This document shows positions 49,591-60,912 of a stretch of DNA of 64,000 nt, piece by piece. The position numbers and the translations under genes are program-made. The stretch spans positions 55,557,381 through 55,621,380 of the forward strand of contig JALJCS010000001.1 in the NCBI GenBank assembly GCA_023055355.1, written 5' to 3'. Below the pieces are notes generated by a model. It ran no database searches and was not told the DNA's origin. It worked only from the letters and a program-made list of their open reading frames with translations. This stretch comes from Agelaius tricolor. Its lineage: Eukaryota; Chordata; Aves; Passeriformes; Icteridae. Positions within the stretch are counted from its first letter, which is position 1. Each line of letters starts with the position of its first letter.

Positions 49591-49760
49591 GGTTCTTTAT
49601 AATGAGCCGACGGAGGATATCGTGCAAAGAGCTGGGGCAAGCCGATTGCCAAGGATGGCTCTACAAAAAGAAGGAAAAAGGAGCTTTCATTGGCAACAAA
49701 TGGAAAAAGTTCTGGTGTGTGCTAAAGGAGTCATCGCTGTATTGGTACAGCAGTCAGCTG
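49591..49760 (+). CDS. IPCEF1: IPCEF1 coding exon: start of PH domain
   Basis: The exon enters with two bases finishing a glycine codon, reads FFI, then a methionine (ATG at 49602-49604) followed by SRRRISCKELGQADCQ. The PH domain opens with GWLYKKKEKG (strand 1 and the basic loop that usually contacts phosphoinositide), then KWKKFWCVLKESSLYWYSSQ (strands 2 to 4). It ends at a codon boundary on donor GTGAGT. IPCEF1 binds cytohesin Arf-exchange factors and promotes Arf6 activation at the membrane. The similarity to human IPCEF1 over this exon is close, including the invariant DCQGWLYKKKEKG. CNKSR2 has a related but more divergent PH domain, so IPCEF1 is preferred. Met at 49602 could serve as an alternative start, but the frame is open upstream through the previous exon. 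Confidence 0.93.
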
Positions 49761-50149
49761 GTGAGTACAGTGTACAGGCAGCTCCGGCTGCCAGACAAAC
49801 TGCATCTGCTGGGACTGACAGAAGGGAACCTGGGGTCACAATTTAGGTGCACCCTGGAGGAGTACAAATAACTGGGTTTATTTCTCAGCCCTGGCACTTC
49901 TTGTGATCTGGGAAGTGTCCATATGAATTTGAAATATGCAGAAAACTATGTGTTTTCTAGTTCAGCAGGTACTTGTGAAATGTTAACTTGCTGTCTGTTT
50001 TGCCATGTAAAGAGCTCTTCTTTGAGGGATCTGGTGGCATTTGAATTTGAGAAATCTTTTCCTGGGTATAGACAAATTGCAAAAAAACTCAAAACAGGAA
50101 TGCTTCTTCACTTCCTATTAATTTAATTTTCAGAAATGTCTCTCCTATC

Positions 50150-50297
50150 TCTCTTTCCATCCCCTTCCACACTGAGATTATTCCATTTGTCTTCTTAGTT
50201 TATTTTTCTTTTTTCTTCTATTTTCTTCCTATTTAAATTTATTTGGCCTCCTTTTTATTTTTTCTTTTTCTTTTTTTTTTTCCTCTTTTCAAATAGT
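50150..50297 (+). repeat. Pyrimidine-rich low-complexity tract
   Basis: About 150 nt almost wholly of C and T, mostly T with TTCTTCT and TTTTTC runs, on the sense strand of the IPCEF1 intron. It is too far from the 56.6 kb acceptor to be its branch/pyrimidine signal. It could bind pyrimidine-tract proteins in RNA, which is only a possibility. Confidence 0.6.
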
Positions 50298-51015
50298 AGA
50301 GGGCAGCTGGCTTTACTCTGGGCTTGTTTGATTGGGCAGAGAGGGTGTTTTGCCCATCCTAGGAAGATTCAGATACAGTTATTCCCTTCACTTTGCTGTC
50401 TGGCACTGCTACCTTTAAAAAACTCTTATCACATTCAAATGATGGGGTGACAGATCTAAGAATTAAGGTCTGAAGAGCATTAGAGTATGCCAGCAAAAAC
50501 ATAGTTTGAAACTCAGCAGCTTCAGTGTTGAATTGTGGATGGGCATGAGGTTCCTTAAATGCAACACAGCTGCTCTGGAAATCAGCATGTCACAGGCACA
50601 GCAAAGAATGAAAGATTAAAGGAACCCTTATTAATTCTTAGAGCGTTTTAAAAAATATCAAAGGCAATCTGAATGATTTTCACTTGTTTATTTACACTGC
50701 AGCAATCCCCATCAAAATTTTTGCTAGCTGTTTCAGGGAAAAAAATACAATAGTTTAAGCCATTTAAAAAACTCCTCAAACCCTAAACAAAGCTTTACTT
50801 GGTTAGACTAATTCACATTCTCCCTTCAGAGTATAGTGCTAGTATTTTTTGTGGGGTGTTTTTTTGCTTGTGTGTGTGTGAGATATTTTTTCTGTTTGCT
50901 TTTTTTAAATCCAAATAAAAACTTTGACTGGTACTTCAAGATGATATTAACTATTTCTTCTTCGGCTAAAGGAAAGCAACTCTGCTAGTCTTGGGCTGTT
51001 GTTTTTTATGATGTG

Positions 51016-51069
51016 GTCTGATATGGATTCCTTTGGATTCATATGGATATGTCTGATATGGATTCCTTT
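51016..51069 (+). repeat. Spaced 19-bp direct repeat, period 35
   Basis: GTCTGATATGGATTCCTTT occurs at 51016-51034 and 51051-51069. The 16 bases between contain a further partial GGATTCATATGGAT. A small local duplication with no known role. Confidence 0.8.
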
Positions 51070-53103
51070 CAAGACTATGTCAAATAAGTGCATAATAGAA
51101 AGAAAATAAATAGAAATATTGGGGAAAAAAGTTTTGAAAAGGCACTTTTTTCCTTATGCTTACAATATCTCTACTTGAAAGACATGGGGAGGCAGTAATA
51201 CCAATAAGCAGCATTAATACCTTGCAAAACCTTATTGGCTTTTATAAATCTGTTTGCAGTTGTACTTCTGGCCAAGCTTTAAGTTTTAAGAAAGGTGAGC
51301 CTGCTGGCTGACATGACCTTTTAGACACAGAAAATATCTGAAAGGAATAATTCTAAGGAGTAATCAAGATGAGAGGAAATAAAAAAGGCAAGACTAGGAA
51401 AAATTTGCCTCTGGGAAGAGAAGAGTGATGGGGGAGAGGTGCAAATTCCTCCACTTCCTTCAGTTGTTCTGGCCTGCTTAAATTCCACTCCTGAGATCCA
51501 GAAAAACCATGATCATGCTGGTTCCTGTGCTCCTAGACAGCACTTAGCCTTTTAGTCCATGCCTATTTCCTGACTGTCACTGACTGCCCCCAAAAGAACA
51601 AGGCTGAAAAATAAGAGTCAGCCTCATTCCAGTTTATTTCATTTCCTCTGAAGAGCTAATGTGGCTTCAAAATACTGTTGTCTTGTGTCAACCCTGAGTT
51701 CTCACCTATCACAGCTGTGCTTTAAGCATGCTAGCCAGTAGCACCTCTTTGCTTTCAACTTCTGCCAACTCTCACACACTATTTTATGGTAAAAATTCAA
51801 GGTTTCTTTGGGCAGCTTAAAGTGCAGCCCCTATGTAACTGTAGGTTCAACCAGTATTTGCAGAATGTCAGTAACTGTGGGGTTTGGAAAGGAGGAGAGG
51901 TGTTCTTTGCTGAGGCCTGCTCTCTTAAACTCTTGAGACCAGAGGCATGCTCAGAGTTGTATGTGGGATCATGTAGAGCCAGATATTCTCACTTCTAGGT
52001 TGTTGAAAGAGAAATAGCAGTGACACATGCGCTTGCTTGCTTGACAAGTCTCTGGCATTAGGACTGCCTGCACTTCCACTGTCTTCAGTAAAGTTAATCC
52101 TTGGTCCCAAGGGGCTGTACAATGTGACAGTCTCAAGTTCTGTTGAAATAGAAGTCCTGCTCCTCACGTGCCTGAGGCTTCCTGTGATGGGCCCTTTTAC
52201 AGGGGCTGATGTCAAAAGTGGTGATGAAAGAGTGGGGCTGATGTCAAAGGGACTGGGGCACACTGGTTGCCTGTAGCTCTGCTTGACCAGCTTGGCTCTG
52301 CTGAGAAATGAGCTTGGTTTGTTTGTGGCTGTGTGAAAAGCAGACACTGGCAACTGTAGCATAGCAACAGGGTGCTGGACCTTTTTTCTAATGGAGATGG
52401 AGAAAATTGAGAGTGGGTGGAATTTGTATGGGAACGTGCATAATCCTGGATTTGGGGAGATAACCTCATCTGCATATCATCTTCTTGGTCAAGTTTGTCT
52501 TCATGTGCCTCTGAAGCTCTGGATATATCTGTCACTCTAGCTTAATTTTTCTTCAAGCCACTCTGGTTCTGGGTCCCTCATGAGAGGCAGATTTGGATAC
52601 ATTACATAGGACAATTGTTGTGACAATTTTCAGCTGATATTTCCTTCAATTTAATGTAAAATATTTTGTGAATGCCACAGCTCAAAAGAGCAAAAAAAAA
52701 AAGCGTGATCAATAGCAGATCAGACACCCTAAGAGTCAAGCTTCTCCTTCACTGAAAGAAAGCCAGAGAACACAAGCAAATCTGAATAAATTTTCAATGA
52801 GCTAGCTGAGGTCAGGGCCCAGTGGTCTCAGCAGGCTTTGGTAGGCTGCCCTGGAACCTCTTCCCAGACAACCTTCTTCTTTCTATAAAATGTGAGACAA
52901 GTAAACTTCTCTTTGCAGCACGGAAGCACTCCCAGTCTGGGGAGGGGAAGCTGCTTGGACTAGGAGGAAGCATGGAAGGGCTGGTTTTGCAATGAAAACA
53001 CAGGACATGTCAGAAAATATATCTGGGCAGTCAGAATTTCTGGGTGCATTCAAGAACATCAAACTCCTTGGACAACCGCTCTTCATTAGTGTTCGTTTAT
53101 GTA

Positions 53104-53122
53104 TTTTTTTTTTTTTTTTTTT
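53104..53122 (+). repeat. T19 homopolymer
   Basis: Nineteen consecutive T residues inside the IPCEF1 intron, followed by AGTACTGC. This AG after a T run could mimic a splice acceptor, but the sequence after it does not give a recognisable IPCEF1 peptide. Confidence 0.85.
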
Positions 53123-56100
53123 AGTACTGCTCTCTGGAGGCAGCTGCCTTGAAGACAAGTGTTTAAGTAGTACAGTTTGTGATCCTGCCTGACCCTTTAG
53201 CTGTTTCAATTGTCATACTGAAACCCCAGAGGGAATCAGTACTCCTACATAGGAAGAGGGGTGGTGGGGGAGGATTGTCACATGGAATCCCAGGCTCCTG
53301 GCTCTCTGTGCTTGTTTCGACTGTGTTGGATAGTGTTGGCTGGAATGGGACAAAGAACTAAATGCCTCTGTCTGGTGGGTCTTTAGGGTAACTTGACTGG
53401 TTTTCCAAATAGAGTTGAAATAGATTTTTGTGGAATGTCTTAATGGTGGTTGTCATGGGGATACAGCTGAAAAGAAATATAAATATAAAATTAGAGAGAT
53501 GCAGGCTGTGATCTACTGTCACTATTTATCTTTGTACTTTTTTTTTCCTTAATTCACGCATCTGAATTGGTACTCACTCCAACAGCTTTGCTGGAAGCTG
53601 TATAATTATGGCCTTTTAAAAGAAAAATCTTTTACCTTTGAGTTGTAATAGCTGCTTATGTGGATGAGAAAAAGTCATTGATGTCAGCTGATTGAGCTGA
53701 GAGGCTTGGGGACCTGTGGCCTAATATCTTAGACAAATTATTCACAGTTCTATAGGATGCCTCATTGGTGTACTTGGCAGAGAGAAAAAAAGACTAAAAT
53801 GCTGAACTGCTCCTCCAACATCCATAGTGTCTTCTGGGGGCAGTGCTGAAACACTGATGAAGCCATGAGGACTACCCTGTTTTGCAGATTGGAGCTCTTC
53901 CACAATAACAAGATATTTCATTTTCTAGCACTATGTTTTAAAATCTTGCTGCAAAATTACACTCCCTTTAAATGACTTACTTAATCTCCTAAAGCCACAT
54001 TTAAGTAACATCTTGAGGCAAGCTCAAAAGGACATTTGCCTCTTTCATTGGATTCATGCATTGTGTTTCATAAATAATTTCTGGGTTTTTTTTGAGTGCA
54101 AAGCTTTTCCTGTGAAAAAATGGCTACTTTATTTTTTGCCACAAGATTTTGCAGAGACTGTTATTATTAATGAAATTATTTTTCTACAACTTGGAATAGC
54201 AAAAGCAGAGATTTATGTTAGTCTAACCTCGATAAAACCCGAAAGAGATGACAGCTTATTCTTTTAAATATACTGATTAAGTAGAGAATAGGTTAAGATT
54301 CTTTGTATCTGAGTTTTTTAGGGCTATTTTACAGCTTCACATCAAAATCTGAAGGAATCTTGAATGAAACATTGAGTTAATTAATAGCATGTTAAAGTCG
54401 TGTTAGGGATAACGTTTTGGAAGAAAGAAAGCACTTAGGATTTCTATATGCTTTAAATGTTTTAAAATGTCATTTTTATCCTAAGAATGACTGAAAATAT
54501 GACTTCCACATGTTCTATTCCTAGGATTTATTTAGAATTCTATCTGCTGACTGAAATAACACCTTTAAGATTTTTAGTGACTTCTTTTTTTTTTCCTTTC
54601 TTTTTTTCCTTTTTACTGGGAGTATGGATTCCTACTACAGAGAAGCAACTGGCATTGTATGCATTTCTCATCCAGCAGTGTGTAGAATAGTGATTGTTGT
54701 ATCTCATGGACAGCTTTTTTGGGTTTGGTTCATGGTATTTTTAAATTGGTTTTGGGAACCAAACAGGAATTTTGGTGTTCCAGATCCAGTAAATGATCCT
54801 CTTTTTGGAACAGAAATGCTGGATAATACAGTCTCTACTTTTAGTACAGTCCAGCCCAAGAATAGTGCTCCTTCATTTCTCACCAGTATTTATTTGCTCA
54901 TCCCTATATATTTAATATACTATGGATTTGGTAATGCTAGGTTTAGTTAGTTGTCATTTTATCTCAATGACTTTAAGCTCATGAAATTCCAGCCTGTGGA
55001 ATGGAAACAAAAACTCCCCAAGCTAGTCACTAAACAAGTTTTACAGATAAAAATACAATCAGAAAGTGTTAAAAGCCCAAGTAGCAAATAAGCACTTTTC
55101 CATACAAATATTACAAAATGAAAATTTTTCAGCCCAGATGTAAAAAAATCTTTTTTTCTCCTGTACTGACAGAAAAATAGGAAAAACCCCTTCCAGTGGT
55201 GCTGTGTCTCTGTCTTGAAACAGCAAAATCATTTATTGGTGGTGATATGAAATACAAACTTCTCACATGAATGTTTAATACATGTAAATGACAGGAATGA
55301 TGGTTAGGCCATAATTTATTGTATACCAAAGAACAGATATGCAGATGTGAGGGGAAGCCACCCACTGAAGTAACCATTCTGTATTAATATTTCAGTTCTT
55401 GGAGATTCATACTTCCAAGCATTAAAGCTCAAAGACTTGTCTTGATGAGCATCTTTTATAGTCTGATCATATTCATGCATAATGAGACTTGAGATACTGT
55501 CAGTCATCTTCATTTATCCTCTGTCTTTGTAATTGTTGTGTGTATTTTATCTGCTTTAACTCAGTGTACATTTTCAGAATTTTAATGTGTCTACTAGCAA
55601 TGGCTGTGAGCAGCAAAAATGTAATTCAGGAATGAGCACTCTGTGCTTTGGAAAGTACGTTTTTTCCTGACATTATGTCCTACAGACTTTTGTTGACATT
55701 ATATATTCATCTCATCTTAGGAGGACTTCTAACCTCATTGCAGATGACTAGGTGTATATAGATGGATGTAGTAAGGAAGATGTTTCTGCCTGAGATGCTT
55801 CAGTTTCAGGCAGCACAAACAGGGATTTGAGGCTTGTCACTTTAGTTTCTCAGCTCTGACTCAGAGTCCTGCTGACTGAGAGCAGAGACGTCAATGCTCA
55901 GTAAAGCTCCTGGCATGCAGAAAGGGCTGACTGTATATAAACAGGGTACTGAAAATGTAAATGTAAATGTCTGTCTGGATATTGCTACCTCTTGCACCAT
56001 GCCTGCAAATTTCTGGGGGTAGTGATAGCTGGGTGACCAAAGCCCTCTGAGGCAGGTCTGCAGTGTTTGACCACAGAACTCAGCTGCATGGGATAGGAGC

Positions 56101-56638
56101 AGCCTGCATTGCCTCTGCCTTGCTTGTGTACAGGTGACCCTGCAAAATGGTTCATGCTGCAATTACACAGGGGACACCCTCCTCCATTTCTACTTAGAAT
56201 AATCTTGGGGCACTTCTGAGCTGTATTTTTTAGCTATACATAGGTCATTTTATGTGCTGCTGTTACATGTTTGTGTAAGACACACACATGCTGTGTGTAC
56301 ATGGCACAAACCCACCTTTGAGACTGTAGGTGCCATCCAGACCTGAACAGATGATATAACCCTTGTACATCTTTACTAGTCAACAAAATCTATGCTTGCA
56401 CTCTGCCACTTGCACCAACAGGAGTGCACTTGCACCCCGGATTTGCACAAATATAGCTGGTATAGAAATATTCCATCAGGCGTTAATCTGTCCCCATGGT
56501 GATGAGCATATATTTTCACAGTATAAAAAGCTGTCAAAAACAAGCACTTGCATGTTAAATATTATTGAGCATTGGAGTCTACTAGTTTACCAGTTGGCTG
56601 ATGTGGTGATATTTAATTTCTTTTTTCTTTTATGGAAG

Positions 56639-56712
56639 GCTGAAAAAGCAGAAGGATTTATAAGACTTCCAGACTTCAGTGTGGATCGAGCAATTGAATG
56701 CAAAAAAAAGCA
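56639..56712 (+). CDS. IPCEF1: IPCEF1 coding exon: middle of PH domain
   Basis: A 74-nt exon between acceptor TTTTATGGAAG and donor GTAAGT. It reads AEKAEGFIRLPDFSVDRAIE then CKKK and two bases of a histidine codon. The peptide follows directly on the previous exon and matches the AEKA-GF-LPDF-V-RA-ECKKKH stretch of IPCEF1 and CNK PH domains (middle strands of the barrel). The longer open frame that contains it begins with intronic sequence and overruns the donor, so its start at 56363 and stop at 56716 are not real. Residues 54-77 counted from the methionine at 49602. Confidence 0.92.
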
Positions 56713-57834
56713 GTAAGTTTATCTCTTGTTCCCAGTTTTGCATGATTTTTTCAACATTGCAAGGAATGAGCCTCAGTAGTCTTTGACAGTGAAGCTGTGG
56801 GGAGTTCTTTAGTGTTGTATAAATAATGAGATATTAATTGAGCTACTGAAAGAAAACCATATTGCAAAAATATTTTTTGAAAAATTTCTACCAGATGTGC
56901 TTTGCTAAAACCACAAATAAAAAAGAACAGATGAATGTGCCAAATGCTTTCTTTTTCTTTTCCTTTTTTTTTTTTTTCATTTGCTGTTTATGAGTAGACT
57001 GTAATTCTCAGATCGCCCTCTTAGTTGAGGAGGTCAGCAGTGGTGCAAGTAATGCTGCATCCCTCCAAGCCTGGATTATTCTTTAGGCTGCTGTGGTGCA
57101 ACTGAGCTTGGACTGTGCTTGAGGCCTTTGGTTGTGCAGGGAATAAATACTTTCTTTAGCAGGGTGCATTTAAAAGTATTCTCTCCAAACTCCATAGGCA
57201 GAACTGACTTCCAGCTGCTTCTGAGTACACTTCAAACGTTGTTTAAAGTTATAAAGTGCAGCATGGTTTTAATTGTGTCCCTCAAGAGAAAACCTTCGTT
57301 CTTCTGATGGAGAAGTCAGAAGAGCTAGTCACTGTTCACCGACTGCATGCTGCTTGTGATTTTACTGTGTCACATGTCCCTTCCCTCAGCCATCAGTTTT
57401 CCATGCTTTGGGGTCTTAGCCTGATTGATCACAGCACACAGAAGCTGTTCCATGTCTTGGGTCACTACTGGTGTTTTCTTCCAACATTTTTCAAGTTTGC
57501 TTTGCATCTCAGAGCTGGAGGAAACAAAATTGCACATAGTATTTGAGGTATGAGAAGGTAGCAAAGTTATGTAATGAAATAATGGAAGACTTTGTTTTAT
57601 TCTTTATTCCTTCCCTCAGTTCCTGTAATTTATATTCTCTGAATAGTGTGTGGCCTAGGAAATGAGCTAAAAATAGACTAGAGTTTTAAAGAAAGAGCTG
57701 TATTGATGGACAAGCTAATCTGGATTAATATAGTGGAGTGAATAAATATTTTAAATAATCCATTCAGCTGTTATTTTTTCTTTCTTATGGAAACTATTTT
57801 TCTTCATATCTCTTATCTTTTTCCTTTCCTAAAG
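56713..57834 (+). other. IPCEF1: IPCEF1 intron (1.1 kb)
   Basis: GTAAGT donor to TTCCTAAAG acceptor. It splits a histidine codon after two bases. A pyrimidine stretch (CTTATCTTTTTCCTTTCC) precedes the acceptor. Contains only chance frames. Confidence 0.85.
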
Positions 57835-57906
57835 TGCTATTAAGATCAGCCACCCACAGATCAAGACATTTTATTTTGCGGCAGAAAATGTTCTGGAAAT
57901 GAACAC
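57835..57906 (+). CDS. IPCEF1: IPCEF1 coding exon: end of PH barrel and start of its C-terminal helix
   Basis: A 72-nt exon that finishes the histidine codon and reads AIKISHPQIKTFYFAAENVL then EMN and two bases of threonine, before donor GTAAGT. The HPQIKTFYFAAEN block is almost invariant between IPCEF1 and CNK-family PH domains. It forms the last strands, with the E-M-N leading into the C-terminal helix. It is too short to appear as a long open frame and was found by continuing the frame. The length and phases (enter 2, leave 2) fit both neighbours exactly. Confidence 0.92.
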
Positions 57907-60850
57907 GTAAGTAGGAGCGACTGGTCGTGTTTCATCCTGTCTCATGCCTGAGAACACCCTTTGAAAGTTCATTCTTTCACTGTCAAGCAGTCGTTGACAA
58001 AGTTATTTGGGGAATTACTGAGTCTAATTTTTCTGGTCACTAAATGGAAGAAAACTACTGCTCTTTGTTCACTAATTATGATTAAAATCAGAATCGCTTA
58101 ATTAGCCCAATTTTGGTGCTAATCTTCCCAGCATTTGCTGGTGTATATCCCTTTCTGTTAGAGTGGGGCTAAGATTTGATAGCAAGTACAGCACCTGGGA
58201 AGAAGTGAGGGGAGAAAAGAAAGAGAGGGAAAAGTCCCAGAAGTGATCTGGGACTAGAATATAACAGTTTCTGATTTCAGAGTATCGTATCAGCTAACAA
58301 GGAGGGTTAGAGGGATAGAGAGGTCTGTTTCCTTTATGTAAATTAGCATTAACTTCAGCATCAAACTGTGCTGTAGTTGAATGATCCTCATGGCAGGTCA
58401 GACATTTTCTTTCCACAAATGGTCCAGAAGATTAACAACCAAATAGTTCACAATGGAAGAAGTAAAAATGGATATGAATTCTGCCATTTTAAAAACCACT
58501 GAGCTATCAGAAAGATACTATTTTCTACTAATCCACATTTGGCCAGTTTAGATATATCTCATATCTTTGCCTTTTTTACTTCAGATTGCAGTCTGTTCTC
58601 TGTGCTATTGCATTAAATAGCCAAATACTGGATACAAAGAAGTACAATTTAAATGGGAAGAGAGCTCCTACAATAGTTGGGTCAGGATTTTCATCATGGC
58701 TCTACTGGTGACCTTTGTGTGATTTTTCACAGGGCAATGGCTACTCATTCCTTCTATAAATGAGTGACCTCATACATATTTGCCACAATAGAAAAAGAGA
58801 GAGGTTGAGAGAATGTGTGTAACCTTCTGAAAGATCTATAGGTACAGAAATGTACAATATTACAGTAGTGTATGTCCCTAGATATGTATTAATAAATCTG
58901 TACTCTACAGATGCCTACAAGTAAATATAGATTAAAAGAATCTGTTGCCCTTTGCAAGTTGGAGCAGCATAGAGCATTCTGGTGGGGAGATAACCATGCA
59001 TTTTGTTGTTCCTGCACTTCCCACCAGAGCTCCTGAATGGAGTGACAAGATCCTGAGGCAGATTGGATGAGGATGACTGAGAATGAGGGACAGCTGGACA
59101 GGAATATTTCAGTAGAGAGGGTAACCCTAGTTAAGAGAGAAGAGATGGAAGGATGTCTGGAGAAGGAAAATTAGAGCTAATGGAGGATATTAGTAAGTGC
59201 TAACAGCCAGTTTGGAGCCCAGCTGGAAATTCTCATATGAAAAATGCTTAGTCTCTTGTGAGTCAGTGATTGAAATCTAAGCAGGTGTCTTAGCTCTTAT
59301 GCCCCTGGAACGATTTTGTTCAAATTCCACTTCTTGATTAAATTTCATATTGGCTTAAAGATAGGTAGCCTAGTGTTAGAGCAGCCTGCACTATGCTGTA
59401 CTAACCCCCCACTGCTGCAGCTGATGATGTTTTCCTTGGCAAAGTACAAAATACATGCATTTAATACATAAAGTACACGCATACTCACGCATATGTCGAA
59501 ACAGACTAAAAGACATCTGTTCTCTTGGCTCCACTCCTGCAAATGCACGTGTGAATGGTTCCACTGAACTCACTGGAGCATTTGTGTGTGTCGAGTTCCT
59601 GGTGTGCAGAAATGCTTGATGGATCGTGACCTTTTGTAACTCTTCACGCATATATCGACATGTGCATATACCTGTACATATATCTCTATTAAATCAACAG
59701 TGGATTGATTAAAAAAGTCATTTGTTTCACTAATTTATCATGCATTTTTTATTGTCATACACACATGAAAAGTGAAGTCATGCTGACTAGCTGCATGCAT
59801 TTAGCTGGCCAGTTGTACATAGTTATTAGTGACTTGTCTGCCCTCATCATTAATGAAGCCCTAGAATTTTTTTTAGCAATTCTTTTCCTTGTTAAGGTTG
59901 ATTTTCATTTAAAAAATCATTCTGTTAGGATTAGCTATCCAAAAAGAATCAATGGACCACTCTTATAGAAATGAAGCTTTGTTTTTCTGATTTGTTTGTG
60001 GCTCCATTGCTCATACTGTAATCTAAAAGTGCAGTTACTTTGATGCTGATCTTACTAGCAAATTCCCTGTTGCTTTAGTAGAACCAAAATAAAAAAAAGG
60101 GGTTTTCCCAGTAAGGAATTCCTGCCCTTCATACTTTCTTTATATACATCTTGAATTTTAATCTTAAAAGCTTAAGCCTTTTCAGTTGTTAGTTACTTAA
60201 AATGCAGATAGATCTGAATCACCTACAGGCAAACATAATGTACAAAAAGTATGACTAGGGAATGTTTCTAGCAGCGGAAGAATGCAGCCACCTAGGAAGA
60301 TAAGTGAAAAACACCCAATTATAGCATAAACCAACACAGGAAGTGAGACTTACTAAAACCAAAAGTACATAGCAAGTTGAAAAATGTGATATGTTATGAT
60401 CAAAAAGTTTGGTTTCAAGTGGTGCAGACTGTGCTGCGATAATTTTGGCCAGGCCAGCTGACATCATCTTCTGAGGCTCCCATTCCTGTTTCTTCATCTC
60501 AGGTGAAAGATGACACCTCAACAGCTGGACTAATTCTCTGACATGGAGTTACAGCACAAAGACTTTTTCTTTAGCTTACACAAATGTGACTCCTGGGTCA
60601 TCAGTATGACTTTTTTTCAGTATCAAGGAAAAATGTCCCAGGCAGCTAATCATGTTCACTACAGGGAATATTAAAACAGAGGTAACTGGTGCCTTTCTAG
60701 AAGATTATCTAAGAAATAGAAACTTTGACATTTAGTTGTCAGGCTAATGAAAACAGATGTGGTGATGTAGGAAACAACTGAAAGGAGCAAAACTCAGTCT
60801 GAAGAGCATGTGAGTGTCCCTGACTTGTGTTCCCTCTGTTTCAAACATAG
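57907..60850 (+). other. IPCEF1: IPCEF1 intron (2.9 kb)
   Basis: GTAAGT donor to CAAACATAG acceptor, splitting a threonine codon. No exon or repeat recognised inside. The chance frames near 59.3-59.7 and 60.3 kb have no known similarity. Confidence 0.85.
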
Positions 60851-60912
60851 GTGGCTAAGTAAGCTGGGAATGGCCGTAGACCCTCAGGCACCAAACAGGA
60901 AGAACGAGGAAG
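60851..60912 (+). CDS. IPCEF1: IPCEF1 coding exon: PH C-terminal helix
   Basis: A 62-nt exon whose first base completes threonine. It then reads WLSKLGMAVDPQAPNRKNEE and one base of the next codon before donor GTATGC. The tryptophan (residue 103 from the 49602 methionine) is the hallmark of the PH C-terminal helix, and NxWLxKLG aligns with the same segment in mammalian IPCEF1. After the helix the sequence becomes polar and probably disordered, as expected for the linker that follows. The one weak point is the acceptor, CATAG with a modest pyrimidine tract. Confidence 0.88.

Larger units (their letters stand above)
49761..56638 (+). other. IPCEF1: IPCEF1 intron (6.9 kb)
   Basis: Phase-0 intron, GTGAGT donor to TTTTATGGAAG acceptor. 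The open frames inside it, up to 145 codons on the minus strand near 52 kb, show no recognisable domains. It contains a pyrimidine-rich tract at about 50,150-50,297, a spaced duplication at 51016-51069 and a T19 run at 53104-53122. No transposon was identified. Confidence 0.8.

Noticed and set aside
49622..49846. 74-codon plus frame overlapping the PH exon
   Set aside because: It is a shifted frame of the same exon; the frame with SRRRISC and GWLYKKKEKG is the conserved one.
53104..53126. T19 plus AG as an IPCEF1 splice acceptor
   Set aside because: The following sequence does not continue the PH domain, whereas the 56639 exon continues it residue for residue.
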